From: Adlercreutzia faecimuris
Lineage (GTDB): Bacteria > Actinomycetota > Coriobacteriia > Coriobacteriales > Eggerthellaceae
Reading direction: 5' to 3'
NCBI RefSeq assembly: GCF_022669055.1
Contig: NZ_JAJMLW010000002.1
Location: forward strand, 248,001-312,000
Length of the DNA: 64,000 nucleotides
Both the position numbers and the translations under genes were made by a program. Position 1 is the stretch's first letter. Each line of letters opens with the position of its first letter. Shown here piece by piece: positions 45,497-53,242 of the stretch. The notes under the pieces are model-generated. The model saw only the letters and a list, made by a program, of their open reading frames with translations, was not told where the DNA came from and did no database searches.

Positions 45497-46424
45497 CGTT
45501 GGAACCTCCTAGCAGAAGATAGAGAGCGGCCATGCGCACCAGCACGCCGGCATAGACCTGGTCGAGGATGATGGAGCGGCCCGGGTGGTCGGCCATGAAG
45601 CTGTCGAGCTCCACGCCGCGGTTGATGGGGCCGGGGTGGCACACGCAGGCGTCGGGCCTCATGAGCCGGTCGCGCTCGCGGGTGAGGCCGAAGAGCTGGT
45701 TGTACTCGCGCAGCGACGGGTAGGGCGCGCCCTCGAGCCGCTCGCGCTGGATGCGCAGCATGTACACCACGTCGAGCTCGGGCAGGGCCTCGTCCAAGTC
45801 GAAGGTCACGTGGTCGGCGCCGAGCACGTCGGGGCGGGCCGGCATGAGGGTAGGCGGGGCGATGACCGTCACCTCGCAGCCCATGGTCTTGAGGGCCGGG
45901 ATGAGCGAGCCGCACACGCGGGAATGCCCGATGTCGCCCACGATGCCCACGTGCAGGTTGTCGAAGGACCCCTTGCGCTCCCAGATGGAGTAGAGGTCGA
46001 GCAGGGCCTGGGTGGGGTGCTGGTGCTTGCCGTCGCCGGCGTCAATGACCGACACGCCGGACACGTCCGCGATCTTGCGGGGCACGCCGGCGTGCTTGTC
46101 GCGCACGACGATGCAGTCGATCTTGTAGGCGCACAGCGTCTCCACCGTGTCCACCAGGCTCTCGCCCTTCACCGTGGAGGTGGACGAGCCGCCGAAGTTG
46201 AGCGAGTTGGCGCTCAGGCGCTTCTCGGCGATCTCGAAGGACGAGCGCGTGCGCGTGGACGGCTCGTTGAACATGTTGACCACGGTGAAGCCCTTGAGCG
46301 TGGGCACCTGCTTGATGCGGCGCTCGTTGACCTGCTTGAACTTCTCCGCCGTCTCGAGCATCAGCATGAGGTCGTCAGCGGAGTACTCGGTGATGTCTAT
46401 CAGATGCTTGTGGGAAAAGGCCAT
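45480..46424 (-). CDS. pyrB: Aspartate carbamoyltransferase, catalytic subunit
   Basis: 314 residues. Condenses carbamoyl phosphate and aspartate. Carbamoyl-phosphate loop EPSTRTRSSFE, HPTQALLDLYSI and the Asp site HPGPINRGVEL are present. No pyrI regulatory subunit is encoded nearby, as usual in Gram-positives. Begins 4 bp after the pyrR stop. Confidence 0.97.
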   Translation of the reverse strand: MAFSHKHLIDITEYSADDLMLMLETAEKFKQVNERRIKQVPTLKGFTVVNMFNEPSTRTRSSFEIAEKRLSANSLNFGGSSTSTVKGESLVDTVETLCAYKIDCIVVRDKHAGVPRKIADVSGVSVIDAGDGKHQHPTQALLDLYSIWERKGSFDNLHVGIVGDIGHSRVCGSLIPALKTMGCEVTVIAPPTLMPARPDVLGADHVTFDLDEALPELDVVYMLRIQRERLEGAPYPSLREYNQLFGLTRERDRLMRPDACVCHPGPINRGVELDSFMADHPGRSIILDQVYAGVLVRMAALYLLLGGSNDGFDA

Positions 46425-46427
46425 CCC

Positions 46428-47024
46428 CTACTCACCTCCGGTCTTCTGGATGGGTGCGGCGCCGGCGCGGTCGCCGGGGCCCATGGCCAGGATCTCGACG
46501 GCCGAGGTGCCGTCGATGTCCTCGAGGAACAGGCGCACGTTCTCGTCGGAGGAGGACGGCACGTTCTTGCCGACGTAGTCGGCGCGGATGGGCAGCTCGC
46601 GGTGGCCGCGGTCCACCAGGACCGCCAGCTGCACGGCGGCGGGACGTCCGATGTCCATGAGGGCGTCGAGCGCGGCGCGGATGGTGCGGCCCGTGTAGAG
46701 GATGTCGTCGACGAGCACGACGGTCTTGCCGTCGATGTCGAACGGGATGTCGGTCGAGTGGACCTCGGGCGCGAAGTGGGTCATGAAGTCGTCGCGGTAG
46801 AAGCTGATGTCGAGCGCCCCCAGGGGCACCTCCACCCCCTCGATCTCGTCGATCTTGGCCGCCAGCATCTTGGCGAGCAGGTCACCGCGCGTGACGATGC
46901 CGACCAGGGCCAGCCCCTCGGCTCCCTTGTTGGTCTCGAGGATCTGATGCGCGATGCGCGTCAGCGACCGCTCGATCTCATCGGCGTCCATGCAGATGGA
47001 CTTGACGGTTCCCGTATCGTTCAT
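46428..47024 (-). CDS. pyrR: Bifunctional pyr operon attenuator / uracil phosphoribosyltransferase PyrR
   Basis: 198 residues. RNA-binding regulator that, with UMP, binds pyr leader RNA and promotes termination; many homologues also have uracil phosphoribosyltransferase activity. PRPP motif [21 protein letters not shown], and the conserved [23 protein letters not shown] 47024 has AAGGGAG upstream. The C-terminal ~15 residues ([15 protein letters not shown]) extend past the usual end. The leader holds its own binding element, implying autoregulation. Confidence 0.97.
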   Translation of the reverse strand: MNDTGTVKSICMDADEIERSLTRIAHQILETNKGAEGLALVGIVTRGDLLAKMLAAKIDEIEGVEVPLGALDISFYRDDFMTHFAPEVHSTDIPFDIDGKTVVLVDDILYTGRTIRAALDALMDIGRPAAVQLAVLVDRGHRELPIRADYVGKNVPSSSDENVRLFLEDIDGTSAVEILAMGPGDRAGAAPIQKTGGE

Positions 47025-47109
47025 ACACACTCCCTTCTCCATCGAAAGTGCGTACAGGCGAAACCGGCCGTACCCTGCGGATACCGGCCCGGCGCGTCGG
47101 GCCCAGGGC

Positions 47110-47249
47110 AAAAAACAAGCCCCGTCCCCTTCGGGCCAAGGCTTCCTCCGTCGTGCCCCCGCGGGGGCGTATGGTGCGTGCCTTGTCGGTCTCTCTGTAC
47201 CGCATTTAAAGGACGCTGCCAGTATGGGCCCCGCGTCGCCGAAGCGCAA
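47110..47249 (-). promoter_or_regulatory. Promoter and PyrR-dependent attenuator of pyrRBC
   Basis: Minus strand: -35 TTGCGC (47244-47249), 17-bp spacer, -10 CATACT (47221-47226). The PyrR-binding element GTACAGAGAGACCGACAAGG follows (within 47181-47201), then an intrinsic terminator with AAGCC/GGCTT stem (47117-47144) and a six-base T-run (47110-47115). Same element and order as in front of carA, so both pyr operons should respond together to UMP. Confidence 0.9.
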
Positions 47250-47351
47250 CCCCCGAAGTTGTGTTTTTTGGGGAAGGGACGCGGGGCGGGATCCGGCGCC
47301 GGGCGCCCTCGCGCGCGGATGCGGCAGGAGCGCCCCCCTCGGGGCGCCACA

Positions 47352-47392
47352 GGCGAGAGGGGGCGCCCCTGCCCGGGACGCCCCCTCTCGCC
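47352..47392 (-). terminator. Terminator after the downstream acyl-CoA synthetase gene
   Basis: GGCGAGAGGGGGCG (47352-47365) pairs perfectly with CGCCCCCTCTCGCC (47379-47392), 14-bp stem with 13-nt loop, starting 1 bp after the synthetase stop. The remaining gap to the pyrR promoter (47250-47351) has a T-run (GTTTTTTGGGG on the plus strand) but no gene. Confidence 0.75.
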
Positions 47393-47393
47393 G

Positions 47394-49067
47394 CTAGTCC
47401 TCGATGCCGTCGTTGGTGCGGATGAGCTTGCGCTTGATCTTGCCGCCGATGGTCTTGGGCAGCTCGTCGGTGTACTCGACGATGCGCGGGTACTTGTAGG
47501 GCGCCGTCGTCCTCTTCACGTGGTTCTGGAGCTCGCGGGTGAGCTCGTCGGAGGGCTCGTAGCCCCGCGCGAGCACGATGGTGGCCTTCACCACCTTGCC
47601 GCGGATGGGGTCGGGCGCGGCGGTGACGGCGCACTCGACGACGGCCGGGTGCTCCACAAGCGCGCTCTCCACCTCGAAGGGGCCGATGCGGTAGCCCGAG
47701 CACTTGATGACGTCGTCGTTGCGGCCCACGAAGAAGCAGTAGCCGTCGGAGTCGCGCCAGGCCATGTCGTGGAGGTTGTAGTAGTTCCCGCCCACGGCCT
47801 CGGCCGTCTTCTCCTCGTCGCCGTAGTAGCCGACGAAGAGCCCCGGCGGGTAGGCTTCCCTGAGGCCCGTCACGCAGATGGCGCCCTCCTCGCCGTCGGC
47901 CACCTCCTCACCGTCGTCGTCGAGCAGCTTGACGTTCAAAAGCGGCGAGGGCTTGCCCATGGAGCCGGGTCGCGGCTCGACCCACGGGAAGGTAGCCAGG
48001 AGCACCGGGCCCTCGGTCTGGCCGAAGCCCTCGCGTATCTTCTTGCCCGTCAGGCGCTCCCACGCGAGCGTCACCTCGGCGTTCAGCGGCTCGCCGGCGG
48101 TGGCGAAGTTCTCGACGCTCGACAGGTCGTAGGCGGCCACGTCCTCCTGGAGCATGAAGCGGTACATCGTGGGCGGCGCGCAGAAGGTGGTCAGCCGGTA
48201 GTCCTGGATCTTCTGGAGCAGCTTGGCGGGCACGAACTTGTCCATGTCGTAGGCGAAGATGGTGGCGCCGGCGATCCACTGGCCGTAGATCTTGCCCCAG
48301 CCGAACTTGGCCCAGCCCGAGTCGGTCACGGACATGTGCAGCTTGTCCTCCTGGACCTGCTGCCAGTACTTGGCCGTGATGATGTGGCCGAGCGGGTGGG
48401 CGAAGTTGTGCTCGACCGCCTTGGGGTTGCCCGTGGTGCCACTCGTGAAGTACATGAGCATGATGTCGGACGACGTGACGCCGTCCTCCCCCGTCGGGCG
48501 CTCGAAGACGTCGGGCTCGCCGGCGATGAGCGCGTCGAAGTCGACCCAGCCCTCGCGCGAGCCGCCCGCGACGAGCCGCCCGATGATCGAGGGGCACTCG
48601 GGGAGCGCCGCCTCCACCTGGGAGCACACGTAGTCGTCGTCGACGCACACGACGGCCTTGACGTCGGCGCTGTTCACGCGGTAGGCCACGTCCTTCTTGG
48701 TGAGCTGGAGCGTCGCGGGGATGACCACGGCGCCCAGCTTGCACAGCGCCACCGCGCACACCCAGTACTCCCAGCGCCGCCGCAGGATGCACATGACCAC
48801 GTCGCCCTTGCCGATGCCCATCCCCCTGAAGGCGTTGGCCGCCTGGTTGGACAGCCGCGAGATGTCGGCGAAGGTGAAGGTGCGCTCCTCCCCCGCGTCG
48901 TCGCACCATACCAGCGCCCGCTTGCCCGGCTCGACGCGGGCCCACTCGTCGACGACGTCGAAGCCGAAGTTGAAGTCGGCGGGGACGTCGATGCGGAAGT
49001 TCTCGGCGAAGTCCTCGTAGGAGTCGAAGTCGATGCGCGGGCAGTACTTCTTGAGCACGTGGTTCAT
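47394..49067 (-). CDS. AMP-forming acyl-CoA synthetase (medium/branched/aryl-chain type), copy 1
   Basis: 557 residues. Adenylate-forming enzyme activating a carboxylic acid to its CoA thioester with ATP. P-loop YFTSGTTGNPKAVEH, EGFGQTEG (A5), YNLHDMAWRDSDGYCFFVGRNDDVIKCSGYRIGP (A7-A8 hinge) and the C-terminal catalytic Lys region KTIGGKIKRK are all present. Most like medium-chain/isobutyrate/phenylacetate-type synthetases; the exact acid is unknown. It is the last gene of the 2-oxoacid oxidoreductase cluster and a paralogue of copy 2 at the other end. Confidence 0.9.
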   Translation of the reverse strand: MNHVLKKYCPRIDFDSYEDFAENFRIDVPADFNFGFDVVDEWARVEPGKRALVWCDDAGEERTFTFADISRLSNQAANAFRGMGIGKGDVVMCILRRRWEYWVCAVALCKLGAVVIPATLQLTKKDVAYRVNSADVKAVVCVDDDYVCSQVEAALPECPSIIGRLVAGGSREGWVDFDALIAGEPDVFERPTGEDGVTSSDIMLMYFTSGTTGNPKAVEHNFAHPLGHIITAKYWQQVQEDKLHMSVTDSGWAKFGWGKIYGQWIAGATIFAYDMDKFVPAKLLQKIQDYRLTTFCAPPTMYRFMLQEDVAAYDLSSVENFATAGEPLNAEVTLAWERLTGKKIREGFGQTEGPVLLATFPWVEPRPGSMGKPSPLLNVKLLDDDGEEVADGEEGAICVTGLREAYPPGLFVGYYGDEEKTAEAVGGNYYNLHDMAWRDSDGYCFFVGRNDDVIKCSGYRIGPFEVESALVEHPAVVECAVTAAPDPIRGKVVKATIVLARGYEPSDELTRELQNHVKRTTAPYKYPRIVEYTDELPKTIGGKIKRKLIRTNDGIED

Positions 49068-49118
49068 GGTGTGGTTCCTCGGTTCTCGCTTTCCTGGGTC
49101 GGTGCGCGCGCCGGCGCG

Positions 49119-49682
49119 CTACTCGGCGATGATGGTGACGAAGGTGGCCGGCACGTCGCCGCCGCAGCGCTGGCCATGGGGGATCTCGGGGTTGAAGTAG
49201 ACGCTGTCGCGGGCGTTGAGCACCAGGTCCTGGTCGCCGATGGTGACGACGACGGTGCCCTCCAGCACGTAGTTGAACTCCTGGCCGTGGTGGGTCACCA
49301 GCTCCGCCGGCTCGTCGGTGGGGTCGAGCACGACGAGCAGCGGCTGCATGATCTTCTCGCGGTAGCGCCAGGCCAAATCGTCGTAGCGGTACCCCGGGAA
49401 GCGGTCGACGTTGCGGCCCTCGCCCCGGCGCACCACGTGGAAGGTGTCGAGCTTGGCGGCCGTGCCGGTCAGAAGCTCGGTCAGGTCGACGCCGAACTTG
49501 CGCGCCATGTGGTAGAGGGCGGATATGGGCACGTCGACGCCCGTCTCCTCCCACGCGCGGTAGGTGTTGGGGCTCACGGCCAGCTCGGCCGCCATCTCCT
49601 CCACCGTCACGTCGCAGGCCTCGCGCAGGCCCTCCATGCGCAGGCCGATGTCGGCCAGGCTCTTCTCCACGTCGTCGGTCAT
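49119..49682 (-). CDS. XRE-family regulator with C-terminal cupin, copy 1
   Basis: 187 residues. N-terminal helix-turn-helix (~12-62; LREACDVTVEEMAAELAVSPNTYRAWEE) and a C-terminal cupin barrel (~115-187; HHGQEFNYVLEGTVVVTIGDQ, DSVYFNPEIPHGQR), which usually binds a small effector. Such proteins often sit beside acyl-CoA synthetase or oxidoreductase genes that they control. It lies between korC and synthetase copy 1, 2 bp after korC. A second regulator of the same type heads the cluster. Confidence 0.9.
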   Translation of the reverse strand: MTDDVEKSLADIGLRMEGLREACDVTVEEMAAELAVSPNTYRAWEETGVDVPISALYHMARKFGVDLTELLTGTAAKLDTFHVVRRGEGRNVDRFPGYRYDDLAWRYREKIMQPLLVVLDPTDEPAELVTHHGQEFNYVLEGTVVVTIGDQDLVLNARDSVYFNPEIPHGQRCGGDVPATFVTIIAE

Positions 49683-49683
49683 G

Positions 49684-50220
49684 CTAGGCTCCCATCCCCA
49701 GGTCGACGGCCTGCTTGTTCTTCTCGATGAGGGCGGCCTTGCGGGGCGGCACGCACTTCTCGATGGCGGCGTCGAGCGTCTCGCGGCTGCAGAAGCCCGT
49801 GACGGCGAAGAGCTTGCCCAGAAGCACGATGTTGGCCAGGCCCTTGAGGCCCGCCTCCTCGGCCATCTTGGTGGCCGGCACGCCGAAGGTCTCCACGTCG
49901 TCGCGCACGCGCATATCGGCGATCATCGAGGTGTCGGCCACGATGACGCCGCCGGGGCGCACCTCGTCGACGAACTTGTCGTAGGAGGGCTGGTTCAGGG
50001 CCACGAGCACGTCGGGCGTGGTCACCAGCGGGCTGCCGATGGGCTCGTCGGACAGCGTCACCGAGCAGTTGGCGGTGCCGCCGCGCATCTCGGGCCCGTA
50101 GGAGGGCAGCCACGACACCTCGCGGTCGTCGATGAGGCCGGCGTAGGCGGCCACCTTGCCGGCGAACAGCACGCCCTGGCCGCCGAAGCCGGCCAGCACG
50201 ATCCTCAGCTCTGCGCTCAT
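49684..50220 (-). CDS. 2-oxoacid:ferredoxin oxidoreductase gamma subunit
   Basis: 178 residues. LAGFGGQGVLFAGKVAAYAG and SWLPSYGPEMRGGTANCSV are signatures of the gamma subunit of 2-oxoglutarate/2-oxoisovalerate ferredoxin oxidoreductases. ATG 50220 overlaps the beta-subunit stop (ATGA). It completes the alpha-beta-gamma-ferredoxin set encoded in order upstream. Whether the enzyme is KOR or VOR is not decidable from sequence by eye; the linked acyl-CoA synthetases favour a branched-chain or aromatic substrate. Confidence 0.92.
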   Translation of the reverse strand: MSAELRIVLAGFGGQGVLFAGKVAAYAGLIDDREVSWLPSYGPEMRGGTANCSVTLSDEPIGSPLVTTPDVLVALNQPSYDKFVDEVRPGGVIVADTSMIADMRVRDDVETFGVPATKMAEEAGLKGLANIVLLGKLFAVTGFCSRETLDAAIEKCVPPRKAALIEKNKQAVDLGMGA

Positions 50221-51068
50221 CGGGCGCCTCCTTCCTCGGACGCGTCCGGGTTCACGAGCGGGCAGGCCGCCGCGCGGGCGCGGGCCGCCTCGGCGGCGTC
50301 GGCGTAGCCGTCGGCCACCACGTCCTTGTACACGCCCAGCGGGTAGTAGGGCAGCATGTTCTCGCGCATCCAGGCGAAGGCCTCCTGGGGGGTGAGGCCC
50401 CAGTTGGTCGGGCACGTGGACACGACCTCCACCAGCGAGTACCCCCGCCCGGCCACCTGGGTCTCGAAGGCCTTCTTGATGGCCTTCTTGGCCTTGCGCA
50501 CGTTCTTGGGGCTGTCGACGCACACGCGCTCGAGGTAGGCCACGCCGTCGAGCGAGCTCAGGAGCTCCGCCACGCGGACGGGGTAGCCCGCCGTGGCCAC
50601 GTCGCGGCCGTAGGGGCTCGTCTGGGTGACCTGGTTGGGCAGCGAGGTGGGGGCCATCTGGCCGCCGGTCATGCCGTAGATGGCGTTGTTGATGAAGATG
50701 ACGGTGATGTTCTCGCCGCGGGTGGCCGTGTGGATGGTCTCGGCCATGCCGATGGAGGCGAGGTCGCCGTCGCCCTGGTAGGCGAAGACGACGGCATCGG
50801 GGTGCACGCGCTTCACGGCGGTGGCGACCGCCGGCGCGCGGCCGTGGGCCGCCTCGATCATGTCGCAGCCGAAGAAGTCGTAGGCCATGACCGAGCAGCC
50901 GACCGGGGCCACGCCGATGGCGTCGCCCTCCACGTCCAGCTCGTCGAGGCACTCGGCCACCAGGCGCTCCACGATGCCGTGGGTGCAGCCGGGGCAGTAG
51001 TTCGTCACCACGGGGAGGAGCGCGTGGGGGCGCTCGAAGACCACCTTGGCCTCAGCGTCGTTCGCCAT
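50217..51068 (-). CDS. 2-oxoacid:ferredoxin oxidoreductase beta subunit (TPP-binding)
   Basis: 283 residues. TPP- and cluster-binding subunit: NYCPGCTHGIVERL, then the TPP motif AYQGDGDLASIG...INNAIYGMTGGQM. The Cys residues around the first motif and GCSVMAYDFFGCD may hold a 4Fe-4S cluster. It lies 2 bp after the alpha subunit gene. The C-terminus is Ala-rich and short. Confidence 0.93.
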   Translation of the reverse strand: MANDAEAKVVFERPHALLPVVTNYCPGCTHGIVERLVAECLDELDVEGDAIGVAPVGCSVMAYDFFGCDMIEAAHGRAPAVATAVKRVHPDAVVFAYQGDGDLASIGMAETIHTATRGENITVIFINNAIYGMTGGQMAPTSLPNQVTQTSPYGRDVATAGYPVRVAELLSSLDGVAYLERVCVDSPKNVRKAKKAIKKAFETQVAGRGYSLVEVVSTCPTNWGLTPQEAFAWMRENMLPYYPLGVYKDVVADGYADAAEAARARAAACPLVNPDASEEGGAR

Positions 51069-51070
51069 TC

Positions 51071-52141
51071 CTACTCACCGATCCTCTCGTTGATCTCCTC
51101 GATGCGGGCCAAGACCTCCTCGGGCGTGGGGATCATGCCGCCGGCGCGGCCGAGGAACTCCACCGGCGCGCGGCCCTCGACCACCAGGCGCACGTCGTCC
51201 ACCATCTGGCCCATGTTCATCTCCACGTCCAGGTACGCCCTGGCCGTCCCCAGCGTGGCGCGCAGGCCGTCCACGGGGAAGGGCCACAGCGTGACGGGGC
51301 GGAAGAGCCCGGCGCGGATGCCCTTCTCGCGCGCCGCGTTCACGGCCGAGCGGGCCACGCGGGCCGACGCGCCGAAGGCCACGACCACGATGTCGGCGTC
51401 GTCGCAGAGGTACTCCTCGAAGCGCTGCTCGGTCGCCTTTATCTGCTCGTAGCGCTCGTAGCGCTCGAAGTTGAGGCGCTCGAGGTCCTCGGCGGTCAGG
51501 TAGAGCGAGTTGGCCACGTTGTGGGGCCGGGCGTGCTTGTGGCCGGTGGTGGCCCAGGGCTTGGCCGGCAGGTCGGCCGGGTCCACCGGGTCGGGCAGCA
51601 CGACGGGCTCCATCATCTGGCCGAGCAGGCCGTCGCCCAGGATCATGACCGGGGTGCGGTAGCGGTCGGCCACATCGAAGGCGTTGAAGGCCACGTCGGC
51701 CATCTCCTGCACCGTGGAGGGCGCGTAGACGACGATCTGGAAGTCGCCGTGGCCCGTGGCGCGGGTGGCCTGCCAGTAGTCGGACTGCGAGGGCTGGATG
51801 GAGCCGAGGCCCGGGCCTCCGCGCTGGATGTTGATGATGACGCCGGGGAGGTCGGCGCCGGCCATGTAGGAGATGCCCTCGCCCTTGAGCGACACGCCCG
51901 GGCTCGACGACGACGTCATGACGCGGGCGCCGGCGGCCGAGGCGCCGTAGACCATGTTGATGGCGGCCACCTCGCTCTCGGCCTGCAGGTAGGTCCCGCC
52001 CACCTTCGGCATCTGCTTGGACATGTAGGCGGCCAGCTCCGTCTGCGGGGTGATGGGGTACCCGAAGAAGAAGCGGCAGCCGGCGCGCAGGGCGCTCTCG
52101 GCCAGGGCCTCGTTGCCCTTCATCAGGACTTTCTCTGCCAT
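51071..52141 (-). CDS. 2-oxoacid:ferredoxin oxidoreductase alpha subunit
   Basis: 356 residues. Pyrimidine-domain subunit: MKGNEALAESALRAGCRFFFGYPITPQTELAAYM, AESEVAAINMVYGASAAGARVMTSSSSPG, RGGPGLGS. The single-domain alpha fits VorB/KorA proteins. It oxidatively decarboxylates a 2-oxoacid to acyl-CoA with ferredoxin reduction, or runs in reverse to carboxylate acyl-CoA. Preceded by the ferredoxin gene (7-bp gap). Confidence 0.93.
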   Translation of the reverse strand: MAEKVLMKGNEALAESALRAGCRFFFGYPITPQTELAAYMSKQMPKVGGTYLQAESEVAAINMVYGASAAGARVMTSSSSPGVSLKGEGISYMAGADLPGVIINIQRGGPGLGSIQPSQSDYWQATRATGHGDFQIVVYAPSTVQEMADVAFNAFDVADRYRTPVMILGDGLLGQMMEPVVLPDPVDPADLPAKPWATTGHKHARPHNVANSLYLTAEDLERLNFERYERYEQIKATEQRFEEYLCDDADIVVVAFGASARVARSAVNAAREKGIRAGLFRPVTLWPFPVDGLRATLGTARAYLDVEMNMGQMVDDVRLVVEGRAPVEFLGRAGGMIPTPEEVLARIEEINERIGE

Positions 52142-52148
52142 GCCTTCC

Positions 52149-52355
52149 CTACCTCTCTACCGTGATGGCCACGTCGGGGCACATGAGCGCGCACGAGCAG
52201 CAGCCCGTGCAGCGCGCCTCGTCGACGCAGCGGGCCGGATGGTAGCCCTTCGGGGTGATCCGGTCGCGGTCCAGCTCGATGATGTGGACGGGGCAGGCGT
52301 CCACGCACAGGCCGCAGCCCTTGCAGAAGCCGTCGTCCACGATGATCCTTGCCAT
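52149..52355 (-). CDS. 2-oxoacid oxidoreductase delta subunit (2x4Fe-4S ferredoxin)
   Basis: 68 residues. Two cluster motifs, CKGCGLCVDACP and CTGCCSCALMCP, in the order expected of the delta (ferredoxin-like) subunit of KOR/VOR. ATG 52355 is preceded by AGAGGAC. Seven bases before the alpha gene; first gene of the four-subunit enzyme. Confidence 0.93.
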   Translation of the reverse strand: MARIIVDDGFCKGCGLCVDACPVHIIELDRDRITPKGYHPARCVDEARCTGCCSCALMCPDVAITVER

Positions 52356-52435
52356 GGGCGTGTCCTCTCTCTCCTCATCGCCCGCCGCGGGCGGGCCGTC
52401 TTCCATGCGTGAAAGGCCGCGCGGGGCGGCCGGTG

Positions 52436-53239
52436 CTAGCTCTCTGTCTCCCAGGGGGTCCTCACCACGACGCCCACAGGATAGACCAACGCGCCGCCCG
52501 CCTGCCCGCGCAGCTCGTCGCGCTCCTGGCGAGCGAGCCGTTTGGGGGCGGTAACGAACGCGAGCGGCAGCCCCGCCAGGCGGGCGACCTCGCGCGCCAG
52601 CGGGATGGCGCGGGCCACCACGCCGGCGTCGGTCTCGGCCTTGAGGTGCGGGTTGGCCGCCACGGCCGTGGCGACAAGGCGCGATTTGGCCTCCACCTCG
52701 CGCAGGACCGCCACCGCGTCCTCGGGGCCGGCGGTGAGGTTGCGGTAGGGGTTGGCCACGTACCACAGCGCATGGGGGCCCGCCGCGACGCGCGCCGCGA
52801 AGCGGCCGAGCGCCGTGGCGCCCACGTCGTCGCCGCCCGCGTCGATGATGAGGCGGAAGGGCCGGGCCTCCCCCGCCGCGTCAAGCGCCCGGGCGTGGGC
52901 CTCGTCGATGGCGGCGGCCACGCCGCCGGTGAGCGAGGGCACGTCCAGGCTCGCGCCGGCCTCGGAGAACACGGGCGCCACGAGCCGCGCGCCGGCGGCC
53001 TCGAGCGCGCCGCGGTACTCGCTCGCGCGGAAGTAGGGGTTCACCACGTCCAGGTCGGCGAGGGTCACCTCGTAGCCGGCCGCGGCCGCGTCGAGCGCCA
53101 GGTTGAGCGCCAGGTTGGTCTTGCCCACGCCGTAGTGGCCGCAGATGACGGTGACGGGCGCGAGCGCCGCGAGCACCGCCGCGGCGTCGGCTGCGTCCCG
53201 GTCGCCCGCCTGCCCCTTGCGGGGCGCGTCTTCGGCCAT
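52436..53239 (-). CDS. MinD/ParA-like P-loop ATPase of the oxidoreductase cluster
   Basis: 267 residues. Deviant Walker A GHYGVGKTNLALNLA near residue 35, switch I-type DLDVVNPYFRASEY and a Walker B-like LIIDAGGDDVGATAL place it with SIMIBI-class (MinD/CobQ-like) ATPases. It lacks MinD's membrane-targeting helix and has no partner MinC/ParB here. Placed between synthetase copy 2 and the ferredoxin gene, within 80 bp of each, so it is part of the operon. Relatives of this type assist metal-cluster or cofactor insertion; such a role for the oxidoreductase is only inferred. Confidence 0.82.
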   Translation of the reverse strand: MAEDAPRKGQAGDRDAADAAAVLAALAPVTVICGHYGVGKTNLALNLALDAAAAGYEVTLADLDVVNPYFRASEYRGALEAAGARLVAPVFSEAGASLDVPSLTGGVAAAIDEAHARALDAAGEARPFRLIIDAGGDDVGATALGRFAARVAAGPHALWYVANPYRNLTAGPEDAVAVLREVEAKSRLVATAVAANPHLKAETDAGVVARAIPLAREVARLAGLPLAFVTAPKRLARQERDELRGQAGGALVYPVGVVVRTPWETES

Positions 53240-53242
53240 CCC

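Noticed and set aside
45585-49730. A 1381-codon open frame on the plus strand
   Set aside because: Antisense shadow of pyrB, pyrR and an acyl-CoA synthetase; compositional protein, no motifs, and it crosses the pyrR attenuator.
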